A DNA stretch of 64,000 bases from Vibrio sp. SCSIO 43136 (GCF_023716565.1 NZ_CP071849.1:1612001-1676000); one strand, 5' to 3'; positions 45,254 through 55,273 are shown, counted from the first letter of the stretch. Notes: generated by a model not told the origin, from the sequence alone. A program made the numbers and translations.

Positions 45254-46828
45254 TGCTTGGCATCGGTTCGTTATTTAAGAAAAGGGATAACGTTTACTGG
45301 GGAATTAACCTTTCTTTTTCGCAAAAAGTCGAGCGTCCTTCTATACGGATTTCAGGTGCTCCATTGATTCGTCGGCATAAAACCTTAAGTGCCAATCTGG
45401 AAGATACCACTAAAGGTAAGCTTTTGACCTTTAAAATTGAGGACGCTCAAAAGTGGAAGATAAAGCGGTTAAATGAGAAAGCGGTTAAATGAGTGTCCTG
45501 CGCTTGGCTCAATGAAGATAAAAGAGCGCAACCAAGAGCAATGGTGCTTTGAAATTGAACTGAAAGATGGAGCCGTAGTTTTTCTGCCACAGTTTGAGTT
45601 AGCCAGGGTTCTGTTCTTACACGATAACTACATGTCGAGAGTGTGCCTTGAACATGGCAGACTATCATCAGATTTCAATATCAAAGAACAAGATGGTCAT
45701 TGGCAGATAAACGCTACGCTAGCGTCTAGTTACCCGCTTGACGCCTACAATGATGAGAAGTGCAGACGCTATCTAAGTTGGATACTCATGGACCCTGAAG
45801 CTAGAGAGTCATTTGAGAGTATTCATCGAACTATGATGAGCGAGCATTACCAACAAGGGCAATATCAAAAATGGGACTTCTCATTTGTACCACCAAGGCT
45901 TACAGGGGCAACGCTGCAAGTTTCAGGGTGGAATGATTGGAGTACGAATAGCTTTTTTGTTTGGGAAGTCAGACGAATTGATAATTTGCCATCTTCAATG
46001 CCAGAAGAGATCGATTTCTATCATCCTAAGTTTGAGCGAAAAATTTATGCTCAAGGAGGTGGAACTTACAAATGGCGTCCAGAACGTCCTGAAGACCATG
46101 ATCTTGACGATACAAAAGATGCCAACCAAAACGAAAAGCGAGTGACATTAGGTACGGATGCTGTGCAGTGTTCTTTTGTTACCCCATTTAAGACCAATAA
46201 GACCACTAACAAGGTCAAAGACACTAAGAGTGGTAAGCCAGATGAAGATGAGCCAGGGGAGGCTTCTTCGACCTTATCCCCTAATGACAGCGATATTACA
46301 GGAACTATCCCAGATGCCGATTACGACATTTTGAATGATGAAACGGATGACGCCGATCTCTATAAGAATAAGTTTGACTGCTTCTTTGATGTGATGGATA
46401 GACTAGAAAAACTTGATGGACTCTATATGAAACGTTTCCCCTTAGCGAAGTTACCCAAGCTTCCACGTTGCAAAAAGCATATGTTAGCCGACGATGCGAA
46501 TCCTCGATGTATTGCTATTGTTGAGGTTGCTTACCAAGGTGGTGTATTTCATATCATCGAAGTCGACACCTCTGATGCCAAAGATTCACTATCGACGATG
46601 GTGCTGCAACTGAGTAGCCAAGGTGATTTGAAAGAGAAAATCAAGGAGCTTGCTACTCGAATCGTTAAGAAGTCAATCTCTTGGCCTACTGATTACCTTG
46701 AAGAAATCTGTGACGTTGGTAACTTCAAAGGTGTTTCCCACCCATCATGTAAGCACAAAGGGTTGTTGGACCCTGCTGACCTAGATAAGTGGGCTGATAG
46801 GTTCATGGTGCAGCTAGGTAATAGTTAA
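45211..46828 (+). pseudogene. tnsE: Tn7 TnsE, frameshifted by a 16-bp tandem duplication
   Basis: TnsE directs Tn7 into conjugating plasmids and lagging-strand DNA by binding the sliding clamp. The first part (ATG 45211, MGNYNYKHIPESAIVLGIGS) stops at 45492 after RLNEKAVK. The second part, open to 46828, carries the TnsE body (FLPQFELARVLFLHDNYMSR) and the C-terminus VKKSISWPTDYLEEICDVGN. The junction holds AAAGCGGTTAAATGAG twice in tandem (45462-45477 and 45478-45493). Removing one copy restores one frame of 533 residues (Tn7 TnsE has 538), joining KRLNE directly to CPALGSMKIKE. The duplication therefore destroys the gene, unless repeat contraction restores it. Confidence 0.92.
45462..45493 (+). 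repeat. 16-bp perfect tandem duplication in tnsE
   Basis: AAAGCGGTTAAATGAG occurs twice without a spacer. Because 16 is not a multiple of 3 it shifts the tnsE frame. Slipped-strand contraction could revert it in one step. Confidence 0.97.
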
Positions 46829-47256
46829 CTTGGTTGTAAAGAATATCTTGACCAATTGGTTTGCATGCAAAACCACCGTTGGATTGTGCATCAGCAATCC
46901 AGAAAAAACGGTGGGCTGACGGATGATGAGATAGCAAAGAGGGCATCCAGGTTTTGTGTAAAGTTAGCTGCAATTGTTTAATAAAAAACTCCCCATCTAA
47001 AGAAATACGCTTACCCTATGCGAGCTATTTGGTAAGTAACATTTCTATTCAGGTTTTTCATAAAAAAACATATGCAACATTTAATGGATGCAACTTTTTC
47101 CGACTATTTATTCGCTGTTTTTATGTGGATATTTACGATTTTATAGGGATTTTGAGCTTTGCAGTAATTCTCATCTTTGTTTTGTTGTAAAAATTGCTAT
47201 TTTTTGCATTCGTGGTAGGTTGTTCTTTCTGTATTTTTGAATGCATAGAGGCGGGA
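46829..47256. other. Non-coding gap between tnsE and second cargo operon
   Basis: 428 A+T-rich bases. A structured element at 46873-46914 has an outer stem CCACCGTT/AACGGTGG and an inner stem GGATTG/CAATCC. A 38-codon frame from the ATG at 46865 (MQNHRWIVHQQSRKNGG) overlaps this hairpin and lacks a ribosome site, so I do not call it a gene. The promoter of the ParB-like operon should lie near 47100-47240. Confidence 0.45.
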
Positions 47257-48263
47257 ATGAAGTATCCAATATTAAAGGATGTATCGATATCAAAGCTGAT
47301 CTCTGATTCATCCTTGCAACACAGGGTTGTTACTAAAGGCAATGAGTACAGCGAAGACTACCTGCACGGTCTAGCTGAAAATATAAGACTTAATGGCCTT
47401 AAGAAGCCAATCCGAGTTGTTGAATTGGAGAAAGAAGACTTTAACCCTATAACTGGCGTTCTCTTCAATGTAGGTGATCTTATTATTGTTGATGGATTTC
47501 ACCGTAAAGAGGCCATTGCGCGATTGGGCTATGAAAAGTCCGAAGTTGAAATTCTGAAGAAAGGTACCTTCGCTGATGCTGCGGCGCTTTCATGTAGTGC
47601 TAATGCAGACAACGAATATTCTCGCCGCCGTGGAACAGGTGATATCAAGCAAGCAATCAAGGATTACATTGATTTTCTTAAAGCTGACTCAGATCGAACT
47701 GGCAAGAAACTATTTGTATTTCGGTATGCAAAATGGGCTCAACTATTCAAGTGTACTGAGCAAACATTGCACCATTATGATTTTGTTAAAGAATTTCGTG
47801 ACGAAGTTAAAAAGGTGAACGTAAATGGATTATTGATCAGAAGAAGGCAGGCAAAAGCTCCACTGAGATCGCTCAAAAGAGTACTGGTATCTCACATGGC
47901 GGCGAAGCTTTGAGTTTCGAAAAAGTTAAAAAAATTCGGTACGACAAGAGAGAAAAAACTTCCAATGGTAGTTTTTTCCCAACAAGACGAACAAACTCAC
48001 TAAAAGTAAACAAACCAAAAACACCGCCCCCTGTGGTCACTAATCGCATAGAGTTCGACCACCTTATTGCAAGTAACTTGCACCATGATGAAGTTGTAGC
48101 TGTTATCCAAAAGATGACTGCAGAAGACCGCATGAAATTATTCGATAGTTGGAAGGTTCTCTCCAAAGCTATGAAGGAAGCAGGTGTTATGACACGGCCG
48201 TATGACTCTTTGAAGTTCGTTGACAACTTCGCTTCTGGCCGTTTTGAGTTTAAGGAGTGGTAA
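47257..48263 (+). CDS. ParB/Srx-fold DNA-binding protein with -1 frameshift
   Basis: From the ATG at 47257 (MKYPILKDVSISKLI, with GAGGCGGGA upstream) the first frame holds a ParB N-terminal domain: YLHGLAENIRLNGLKKPIRVVE, then IIVDGFHRKEAIARLGY with the GxxR-type box. It stops at 47913. Shifting by -1 at GTT-AAA-AAG (47807-47815) continues as GERKWIIDQKKAGKSSTEIA, a helix-turn-helix-like stretch, and then on to 48263. The joined product has 335 residues. Either one A was lost from a run of A, or the T-AAA-AAG site is a programmed -1 frameshift. ParB-fold proteins bind DNA, hydrolyse CTP, or act as nucleases. It overlaps the next operon gene closely. Confidence 0.75.
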
Positions 48264-48265
48264 GA

Positions 48266-51200
48266 ATGCCTAGATATAACTTTAACAATGTAACGACTCC
48301 AACATGCGAAAGCCCCTTGTCAGAGGCTATTCGAGAGTCTGTGTATGAATATCGTGATTCTGTATTTGACGTCGAAAATGAAGATGAGCACGGTTTCTTA
48401 AAAATGATTAAGTGTCCAACAGGGCTTGGCAAGACATACTCAATTGCAGCATTGATTACGGATTCTGTTATTAGTTATGCCCGCCATAGTTTCGGGACAA
48501 TTGATGAAATAACGGATGCAATGCACCAAATGGCGGATGATGTAATCAACATTGATAGTAATTCTATTGACGGTTATCGAATATCAGAGCTTATTGATTT
48601 CGCCAGTTCATTCAAAAAAAACATCGATGATATCGACTTTTCAAAACACATGTCAGTTATTGTCGCCTGTTTGCATAATAAGGCTCTTTCCCTGTACAAC
48701 AAATGTTTGGAGGCAGGCATCACTGAGCCTTCCTTCATGAGAAAAGTTAATGATCTTTTAAGCCTAATTCAAAAGAAAACAGTACTTAAATCTACTGGTT
48801 TACCAATCGTCGTGATGACCGATGCAAACACGATTGTGGAAGATATTTTTAATGAGACCCGAGGTGTTATTGAGAATCATAGGCAACTGACAGGTGACCA
48901 AAAATTATTCATAAAGAATCGCTTAGTGCTTATCAAAAACAATGTAAGCCAGACATCAGACGCTACAGAGTCAGTTAAAAAAGCGCTAATCAAAGTCCTT
49001 GATGAACATAGTGATGATGACTCTGGTTTGCTTGGTCGTCTGAATAGCAATTTTAGTAATGTTCGGAGTTATATAGAACTTCTGAAAGCCGACAATCAGA
49101 AGCCCACAGATAAGAACAATAAAGAGCTTTCTGATGCTGCAAGAGAGTTGTTTAGAGCTATATCTGTTCAGGCCAGAAGCTATGTCGAGGATATGAACAA
49201 AAAAGATGAACGTATCGCCCCTGAAATCCTTGATAACCTTTATGAGCTATTTCCAGCCTTTAGACTAAGTAATCATGATGCCGATGTTTTGTATATGACA
49301 ACAGATAAATGGCTGTTGCCGGTGAAGAGTTTCCCCAAGGATATTAACTTTTCATCAGCATCTAGTGGTAATCGTCATATGCTTATTATTGACGAAATGG
49401 ATCGGCAAGCAGGGAAAATTAGAAACCGTCTGCTCCAATCTCATGAGTTGATGTTAATTAAACGCCTGAAAACAGCAATAAGTGCTGGCCGGGTACATCA
49501 GCTTGAAAACTCACCTGTTGTTGATGGTGTGGCTGAAATCATGACCGATGCTATTGAAAGGGTAAGAGAAGCTAGAGAAAAGTGTCTTTTGGAATACAGC
49601 TATGACTTTGATTTTAGCAGTGGTGATTCTGAAGAAGCTCAACTGTTTCAATCTCCAGGGCACACACAGGCAATTGTGGTTGATGGTTCTGGTCTCAATG
49701 ATGCAAAGCCAACATCGAAGAAGGACAGAAAGGCTATTGTCCTGAATAAAGCCACTGAAAATGATCGCATAATCAATGTGTTTGAGGTTGTTCCAGACCC
49801 AAAAGGTGAGATTAGCAGTCGGGATTTTATTAATGTAATAGAGATGCTAGATGAGACATTGAAGTCTTTCCTTCAATCTCTCAAGGGGGCTGTATTCGAG
49901 ATAGTAAAGAACAGTCGTGAGAGTCCTCCCTATGATCTAACAATCCCTGCTGCTGTTAAAATTTTGGTGAGTCAGTATAGCTTGGTTGGCTTTGAAGAGG
50001 ATATTCTGAATACTATTTTCAACGGTGTTCCAAAAACAGATACCGGTGATGTTACTAAGCGCCCTGCCCTGACTAACAGTTTCCATAGAAATGGTTTCAA
50101 TCATTACCATGTTACGCGCAAAAATGCTTCATCAATAACTGTTGAAACTATGAAGTATGGTCTTGAAATGAGTGCTACGGGTATTATTGAGAATATTGTA
50201 AAGCGTGGCTGTGAGGTTATTGGTATTTCCGCCACTCTAGACTCTGGGACTGTAGTTCATGACTTCGATCATGACTATCTGCGAGAGATTTTGGGTAAAA
50301 AATACCTTGAAACAAGTAAAACTCAGGCACAAACGATCTATGATTTTTACTGTCATCGTCGAGCCTATGAAGATAATGGTGTAAAGGTAAGAGTAGAGTA
50401 TTTCGAAGACAGCCGGGAAACTGTGAGAGAGAATTTTGGTTCTGAAATCGAAATGAAGACTGATTTATTGAAAATGTGTCGATTACCTGATACTTCAGGT
50501 GACGCTGAATCTGACACAATTGAGTACAGAGTTTCTAAGCTCAGTAAACTACTACAAGCTATGAAAAAGTTTATTGAAGTGCCAAAGTTCGATGCTCGTT
50601 ACATGATTTGCTTTGCTAGTCGAGGCATAGGTGGATTCAAGGCAGAAGAAGAGTTTTTAAAAAGAGCTTGTAGGAAGTATGCGGATGCTGTCGGAGTAGA
50701 TGTTGAGGTTTTCTGTAATCTTAATGCAGCAAAACTAAAGTCTGGTGAAATGGATAAGATTCATGACATCTTGGCTAATACCAGAAAGAAGGTAATCATT
50801 TTAACTTCATATGCAAGTCTTGGGGCCGGAAAAAATCCAGATTACAATCCTAAGCAAAGCGCTGATATTAAGCGTCTCATTTGTGTCGATAATTATAAAG
50901 ACAAATACGGTAACAGCATTCCAAATAGCGGTAAAGCCGATGTGGACACTGTCTATGTTGAACTACCCACCCACATGTTCCCTTCATATTCTGACGGCAC
51001 TATCGGTATCAGCACCCCCTTTCGTATGAGTCTGATTTATAGCATAATTTCTATGGAAGAAGCTGGAATGATCACCCCCAAGCATGCATATATGTGGGCA
51101 AAATCTTGCTTAGAATGTGACTCCAAGGATGTACTAATGAAGAGCCTAAATTCTGCATATATGTCCAGTCGTGAGAATCATCTGACTTTTGGTAACAGTA

Positions 51201-52540
51201 TTGACTACATAGCTGCCGTTCGTAGTGTTATTGAACAAGCAGTAGGGCGAACTGCTCGAACAGCTAACAAACGAAAAGTTATTCGTATCTTCGGAGAAGA
51301 CAAGCTGATTAGTATTATCCGAAAAGATGATCGACCAATAGAGTTCATGAGCCATGAATATAGGGCAATGGTTAAGAAAACAGAGCGCATCACTGGCGGT
51401 GCCACAAAAGCGCCGTTAAGTCGGTTGTCCAAGTCTGAAAGCCTAAAAGTGGCAGCCTCATCAGATAACCTGCGAGCTTCTGATGACATGATGAGTAAGG
51501 TTTACGAGATTAATAAAATTAGCCGCCATACTAAGGCTAAGTCTGGCTTGCTACTCAAGGAGGTCGCTGATGGCATTAGTTCTTCTGAAGACTATCACGA
51601 AGCAATAGAAGTTGTTCAGAATGCTAAAGAAAAGGCGGCTGATGAATACCTCTACAACATCAAACCTAACTTATGGAGAAAAGTAGCCAATGATATTGAG
51701 GAGAAGGTAGGTTTTGAATTTGATGAAGAGGCGGTAGCTAGAATATCAAGAGGACTTCATAAAGCCGGAGACAGGCACATTGCTGCATCAAGAGAGATTG
51801 CGGATGAGTGGGAGCGTTGGAGGAGTTATGTGCTTAAAAGGCCAACCTCCAAATCTAAACCATCCCTATTTTCCGGGTTCTATATTGAGGTTCCGGAAAA
51901 CCAGGCCAATAACAAAAGCTATAGCTATTTTGGTAAACCTGAAAAACCCTTTAGTTATCGTTTCTTTGATAGTCTTGGTGGGAGTAGTTATCAAGTGAAT
52001 GAAAAGGTTGCGAAACTAAAAAAAATCCTTTCTAACCCACATGTATCAGCCCACTTCAAAAAGAATGGTTTCGTTACGGAATGGGAAACCGGAAGATTTA
52101 TGCTAGCCCCAGTAATTTTTACAAACATCTATCGACCCGCTTTAGCTGAACAGGCTTGTGAAGCAATCCTTGCGTCGAAAGGCTTCAAGATCGAGCCACT
52201 TGAAATTGGTCTTGAAGAGAAGTTTGACTTTATCATTTCAGATAGAGATGGCAACAGGGCATACGTAGATGTGAAGTTTTGGAACGCTCCTGCACTCCCC
52301 AAAATCTACATTAAGAAAAAGATAAATTATCTAACTGATCAAACAGATATTAAGAAATTCATCTTTCTCAATATGTTTTACGAAGAAGGTCAAGCGGTTG
52401 ATTACAGAAAATCTGATGCTTTAACAATTGAACATGATAGATCTAAAGCTCCGGTTATGGTTGTACCAGGCATCATGTGCGGAACTACTGATCGCGTAGT
52501 TCACATCAAAGAAATTTCGAACTTTATTAAAAGGAAGTAA
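48266..52540 (+). CDS. SF2 helicase with C-terminal PD-(D/E)XK-like nuclease domain
   Basis: From the ATG at 48266 (AAGGAG 8 bases upstream) the product has 1424 residues. Helicase motifs: Walker A CPTGLGKTYSIA near residue 50, Walker B LIIDEMDRQ near 373, motif III GISATLDSG near 653, and motif VI EQAVGRTARTANKR near 990. Long insertions separate motifs I and II (about 320 residues), as in DinG-like or large defence helicases. Near the C-terminus, EEKFDFIISDRDGNRAYVDV followed by KFW (about 1316-1338) gives the E/D...DxK pattern of restriction-endonuclease folds. It therefore likely unwinds and cuts DNA. It starts 2 bases after the ParB-like stop and ends 2 bases before the next gene. Confidence 0.82.
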   Translation: MPRYNFNNVTTPTCESPLSEAIRESVYEYRDSVFDVENEDEHGFLKMIKCPTGLGKTYSIAALITDSVISYARHSFGTIDEITDAMHQMADDVINIDSNSIDGYRISELIDFASSFKKNIDDIDFSKHMSVIVACLHNKALSLYNKCLEAGITEPSFMRKVNDLLSLIQKKTVLKSTGLPIVVMTDANTIVEDIFNETRGVIENHRQLTGDQKLFIKNRLVLIKNNVSQTSDATESVKKALIKVLDEHSDDDSGLLGRLNSNFSNVRSYIELLKADNQKPTDKNNKELSDAARELFRAISVQARSYVEDMNKKDERIAPEILDNLYELFPAFRLSNHDADVLYMTTDKWLLPVKSFPKDINFSSASSGNRHMLIIDEMDRQAGKIRNRLLQSHELMLIKRLKTAISAGRVHQLENSPVVDGVAEIMTDAIERVREAREKCLLEYSYDFDFSSGDSEEAQLFQSPGHTQAIVVDGSGLNDAKPTSKKDRKAIVLNKATENDRIINVFEVVPDPKGEISSRDFINVIEMLDETLKSFLQSLKGAVFEIVKNSRESPPYDLTIPAAVKILVSQYSLVGFEEDILNTIFNGVPKTDTGDVTKRPALTNSFHRNGFNHYHVTRKNASSITVETMKYGLEMSATGIIENIVKRGCEVIGISATLDSGTVVHDFDHDYLREILGKKYLETSKTQAQTIYDFYCHRRAYEDNGVKVRVEYFEDSRETVRENFGSEIEMKTDLLKMCRLPDTSGDAESDTIEYRVSKLSKLLQAMKKFIEVPKFDARYMICFASRGIGGFKAEEEFLKRACRKYADAVGVDVEVFCNLNAAKLKSGEMDKIHDILANTRKKVIILTSYASLGAGKNPDYNPKQSADIKRLICVDNYKDKYGNSIPNSGKADVDTVYVELPTHMFPSYSDGTIGISTPFRMSLIYSIISMEEAGMITPKHAYMWAKSCLECDSKDVLMKSLNSAYMSSRENHLTFGNSIDYIAAVRSVIEQAVGRTARTANKRKVIRIFGEDKLISIIRKDDRPIEFMSHEYRAMVKKTERITGGATKAPLSRLSKSESLKVAASSDNLRASDDMMSKVYEINKISRHTKAKSGLLLKEVADGISSSEDYHEAIEVVQNAKEKAADEYLYNIKPNLWRKVANDIEEKVGFEFDEEAVARISRGLHKAGDRHIAASREIADEWERWRSYVLKRPTSKSKPSLFSGFYIEVPENQANNKSYSYFGKPEKPFSYRFFDSLGGSSYQVNEKVAKLKKILSNPHVSAHFKKNGFVTEWETGRFMLAPVIFTNIYRPALAEQACEAILASKGFKIEPLEIGLEEKFDFIISDRDGNRAYVDVKFWNAPALPKIYIKKKINYLTDQTDIKKFIFLNMFYEEGQAVDYRKSDALTIEHDRSKAPVMVVPGIMCGTTDRVVHIKEISNFIKRK

Positions 52541-52542
52541 TC

Positions 52543-55062
52543 GTGGCTGTTAATTTCACCAAAGAGAAAGCTGTTCGCACTGCAAGTAGCAACCTTATAA
52601 AGGTTACATTGGACATTGAGGAGTATTTCAAACGTTTCGAACTTGTCTATGTGAAAATCGCAGGATTTGATGATGAAAATAAGGACTATCGTGACCGAGT
52701 CATTGAAGTATCCAATGCAGCTCGAAGTAGTGGTGTAGTCAGGGCATCATTACACTATAAACCTAGTGGCGAGCTATCCGGTAAATATTTCATGATAGAT
52801 AAGGGTAGAACGCTAGATATGCCAGAAGGCTTCAATCTAGAATATATTTCTGCAAGTGATGTAAAGGCCCGGAATCTTCGTTTTGTTTTGGAGAAGTTGT
52901 TGTGTCATTCAGTACCAAGTCTTATTAGCGCAGATGAGAGAAAAGTACGTAATGGCTTTATTCATGAGGAAAGGTATTGCAGGGTCGTTGACTCTTTCAC
53001 TTATGATGTAAAAGACAGTGATGGCAGCAAGACTGGTCAAAAAACCATTGCACTTAAAGCGGTATACATAGAGCCTGACTCCGATTGGTTACTATGGACC
53101 GGAAAGAATGTTGATACTGGTAAGAGTGGTAAAATCACAACTTACCTTAAGTTCAACTCAATGTTGTTCCGTGAAGCTGCACATTTAACTCCAAATCAGT
53201 TGAAAGGCAAACCTCGCTACGATATGTCCAGTGTTGGCTTCATTCACAGAACACTAGACGGCAATAATCTTCAAGTTTCTGGTGAATACGTACAGCAAGC
53301 GTTCTCAGGCAAGAAAAGTAATGTGAATGGTTATGCTCATGACAACGAAGGGAATGTCGACCCTGATGTAACTCGGGCTGGCGCAGCCTATCTCTTCGTA
53401 AAAGATATCAACAAGATACTTGGTGATATTATTACCATCGAACTGGTTGAGCATGAATTTGATGCAAATGTAGCAGGTAGCGCTTTCAATGGCATAATCG
53501 AACGTGAGTATAGGCAAATCAACAGTCTGCTCTCCAAGAAGAGAATATTTTTAATTAACAAATCTGAAAAAGCTAAACCGGCTAATATCACTGAACAGAT
53601 TAGAAAAAAAACTAAGTTCGACATCAAGATAGTTGATGATGTGCCAGACGAAACTGGATCAGATGATATTTTCCTCCTTATAACCGATACCAAAGAACAT
53701 TATGAAGAGGCTAATGAAACTGACCCCTACAAGCAGTTCAAGGCAGCAAACCCGGGGTTAGTGTCTCAGAATATGACCCTCGCTAACATCTTCCCTGAGG
53801 GTGAACTCAACGAGGCTGCGTTAGATAAAATCCTAGGTGACATTGTATTTAAAATGGAAGTTCTTAAGGGGAAATTCTTAATCGATCGTCCCAATATTGA
53901 AGATGGCACTGTGTTCATTCTTCCTCATAGAAGCCCTTGTCATCGTGATTGTAGGAACAAAGGGAAGATCAGGGGTAAAGGTAAGTGCAAGTGTGAGGAT
54001 CGCTGGAAGTATATTCGCTGTGATGTGAATCAATGTCGTATGGAGTACAAAGTCCTTTCTAGAGAAGAACTTCATCTTTTGTGTGATTTCCTCGGGGAGA
54101 ATGCATGTCGTCTGATTGGTCGCCGCAATTCAAATGGTAATTACACCAATGATCGTAGCCCGTTAGCTATTACCAATGATGGTCATAACTACATTTTTTT
54201 TGTGCAAACTAGCATGAATGCGATGCCGAATTTCGATCTGATCGAAAACAGTACTGCGAAGTCCATCGCTATCTCAAAGGCAAAGGTTGAGCGAGAGTTT
54301 TTCGAAAGGTGCGTTGCTTTTGAAACATACTCCAACACTGTGACGTCTGCTTTGAAAGCGATGCTTGTAGAAAATAATGACTCCCACTTTAGCCGCTCAG
54401 AATTCGATAAATACATCTTTCGCAATGACATTATTAAGCCAATAAAAGATAAATTGAAAGCAGCTAAGAAAAGTAAGGTTTTTTATGCAGAAGACATTGA
54501 AGAAATCGAAGAGGAGCTAAAAGAAGCTAAGGCTCTTAAGCCAAAGTTTAAGTGCAAAAAGCCCTTACTTGAGGCAATAAGTGAAAGCTATTACGTAGAT
54601 ATAGCGGGGGAAAAGCATGGTGTCTACTGGCATAATTCTAAAAGTAATAGCGACCGAGAGCTGTTCATGCACTTTTCTGGATTTAATATGTCCACTAAGT
54701 CCCAGATCTACTACGCTGGTGAAGGGCGAGGAGTAAGCGGTAGCGACCATACTAAAGAAAAGTTATGTGTTATTTACAAGCTCGTAAGTAATATGACCGA
54801 TGGAGTTGGTGCTGAAATTCTGGAGTGGTTTATGAGTGGTAGCATTCGGAACAAACAGACAACAGCGAGACCGTTTATTTTTAAGCATATTGCAGAGTTT
54901 GGGGCGATGTTGGACTCAGGAACTATCATTGTTGATGAGTACAGACCTAAAGCTCTAGTGGAAAATATTAGACGAGTAAAAATTCCGTCTTCTATCACAG
55001 CTGTTGAATCTACCAACAATATAGAGGGTGACGAGGACTACACTAGCTACCTTGCCGATTGA
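52543..55062 (+). CDS. Unknown 839-residue protein of the helicase/nuclease operon
   Basis: The GTG start at 52543 has AAGGAAG upstream and lies 2 bases after the helicase gene. I do not recognise the family with confidence. The middle (about 370-460) reads IFLLITDTKEHYEEANETDP, later GLVSQNMTL, then KILGDIVFKMEVLKGKFLID. Its order (a Y..K-like patch, a G..SQ patch, and an N/D-i-x-x-K-x-x-x-x-G patch) is vaguely like MID-PIWI modules. This is a weak visual similarity. A Cys/His cluster follows (SPCHRDCRN, GKCKCEDRW, CDVNQCRMEY; about 464-503), probably a zinc ribbon. No membrane segment. The stop codon overlaps the first left-end TnsB-like repeat. Confidence 0.7.
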   Translation: MAVNFTKEKAVRTASSNLIKVTLDIEEYFKRFELVYVKIAGFDDENKDYRDRVIEVSNAARSSGVVRASLHYKPSGELSGKYFMIDKGRTLDMPEGFNLEYISASDVKARNLRFVLEKLLCHSVPSLISADERKVRNGFIHEERYCRVVDSFTYDVKDSDGSKTGQKTIALKAVYIEPDSDWLLWTGKNVDTGKSGKITTYLKFNSMLFREAAHLTPNQLKGKPRYDMSSVGFIHRTLDGNNLQVSGEYVQQAFSGKKSNVNGYAHDNEGNVDPDVTRAGAAYLFVKDINKILGDIITIELVEHEFDANVAGSAFNGIIEREYRQINSLLSKKRIFLINKSEKAKPANITEQIRKKTKFDIKIVDDVPDETGSDDIFLLITDTKEHYEEANETDPYKQFKAANPGLVSQNMTLANIFPEGELNEAALDKILGDIVFKMEVLKGKFLIDRPNIEDGTVFILPHRSPCHRDCRNKGKIRGKGKCKCEDRWKYIRCDVNQCRMEYKVLSREELHLLCDFLGENACRLIGRRNSNGNYTNDRSPLAITNDGHNYIFFVQTSMNAMPNFDLIENSTAKSIAISKAKVEREFFERCVAFETYSNTVTSALKAMLVENNDSHFSRSEFDKYIFRNDIIKPIKDKLKAAKKSKVFYAEDIEEIEEELKEAKALKPKFKCKKPLLEAISESYYVDIAGEKHGVYWHNSKSNSDRELFMHFSGFNMSTKSQIYYAGEGRGVSGSDHTKEKLCVIYKLVSNMTDGVGAEILEWFMSGSIRNKQTTARPFIFKHIAEFGAMLDSGTIIVDEYRPKALVENIRRVKIPSSITAVESTNNIEGDEDYTSYLAD

Positions 55063-55201
55063 GTATGAATCTTTATTACTCAAGTGTCAGTAGTTGTGTA
55101 GTCTAACTACTGGCGAAGTATGATACTTTATTTTTTCCTGCCCCCAAATTTGACTCTATAACAGAGGGGGAGCTAGGAATTATAGTATGAAACTTTATTA
55201 C
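55062..55201 (-). repeat. Left-end TnsB-site-like repeats (3 spaced copies)
   Basis: AGTATGAATCTTTATTAC (55062-55079), AGTATGATACTTTATTTT (55117-55134) and AGTATGAAACTTTATTAC (55184-55201) are inverted relative to the right-end copies. Three separated sites is the Tn7 left-end layout. The last copy lies 9 bases from the terminus at 55210. Confidence 0.85.
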
Positions 55202-55242
55202 TCTGCTACAGTTTGAGTGAGGATTCAGAGTCAAAGTTTGAG

Positions 55243-55273
55243 GGCAGTGGAGTTTTACTTCGCTGCCTTTTTT
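55243..55273 (+). terminator. Original glmS terminator, displaced by the transposon
   Basis: GGCAGTG (55243-55249) pairs with CGCTGCC (55261-55267), followed by TTTTTTG. It is the first hairpin after the transposon's left end and has the same CGCTGCCTTTTT end as the hairpin at 31754 inside the right end. Confidence 0.75.

Noticed and set aside
46865..46981. 38-codon frame MQNHRWIVHQQSRKNGG as a gene
   Set aside because: No ribosome binding site and it coincides with a strong nested stem-loop.
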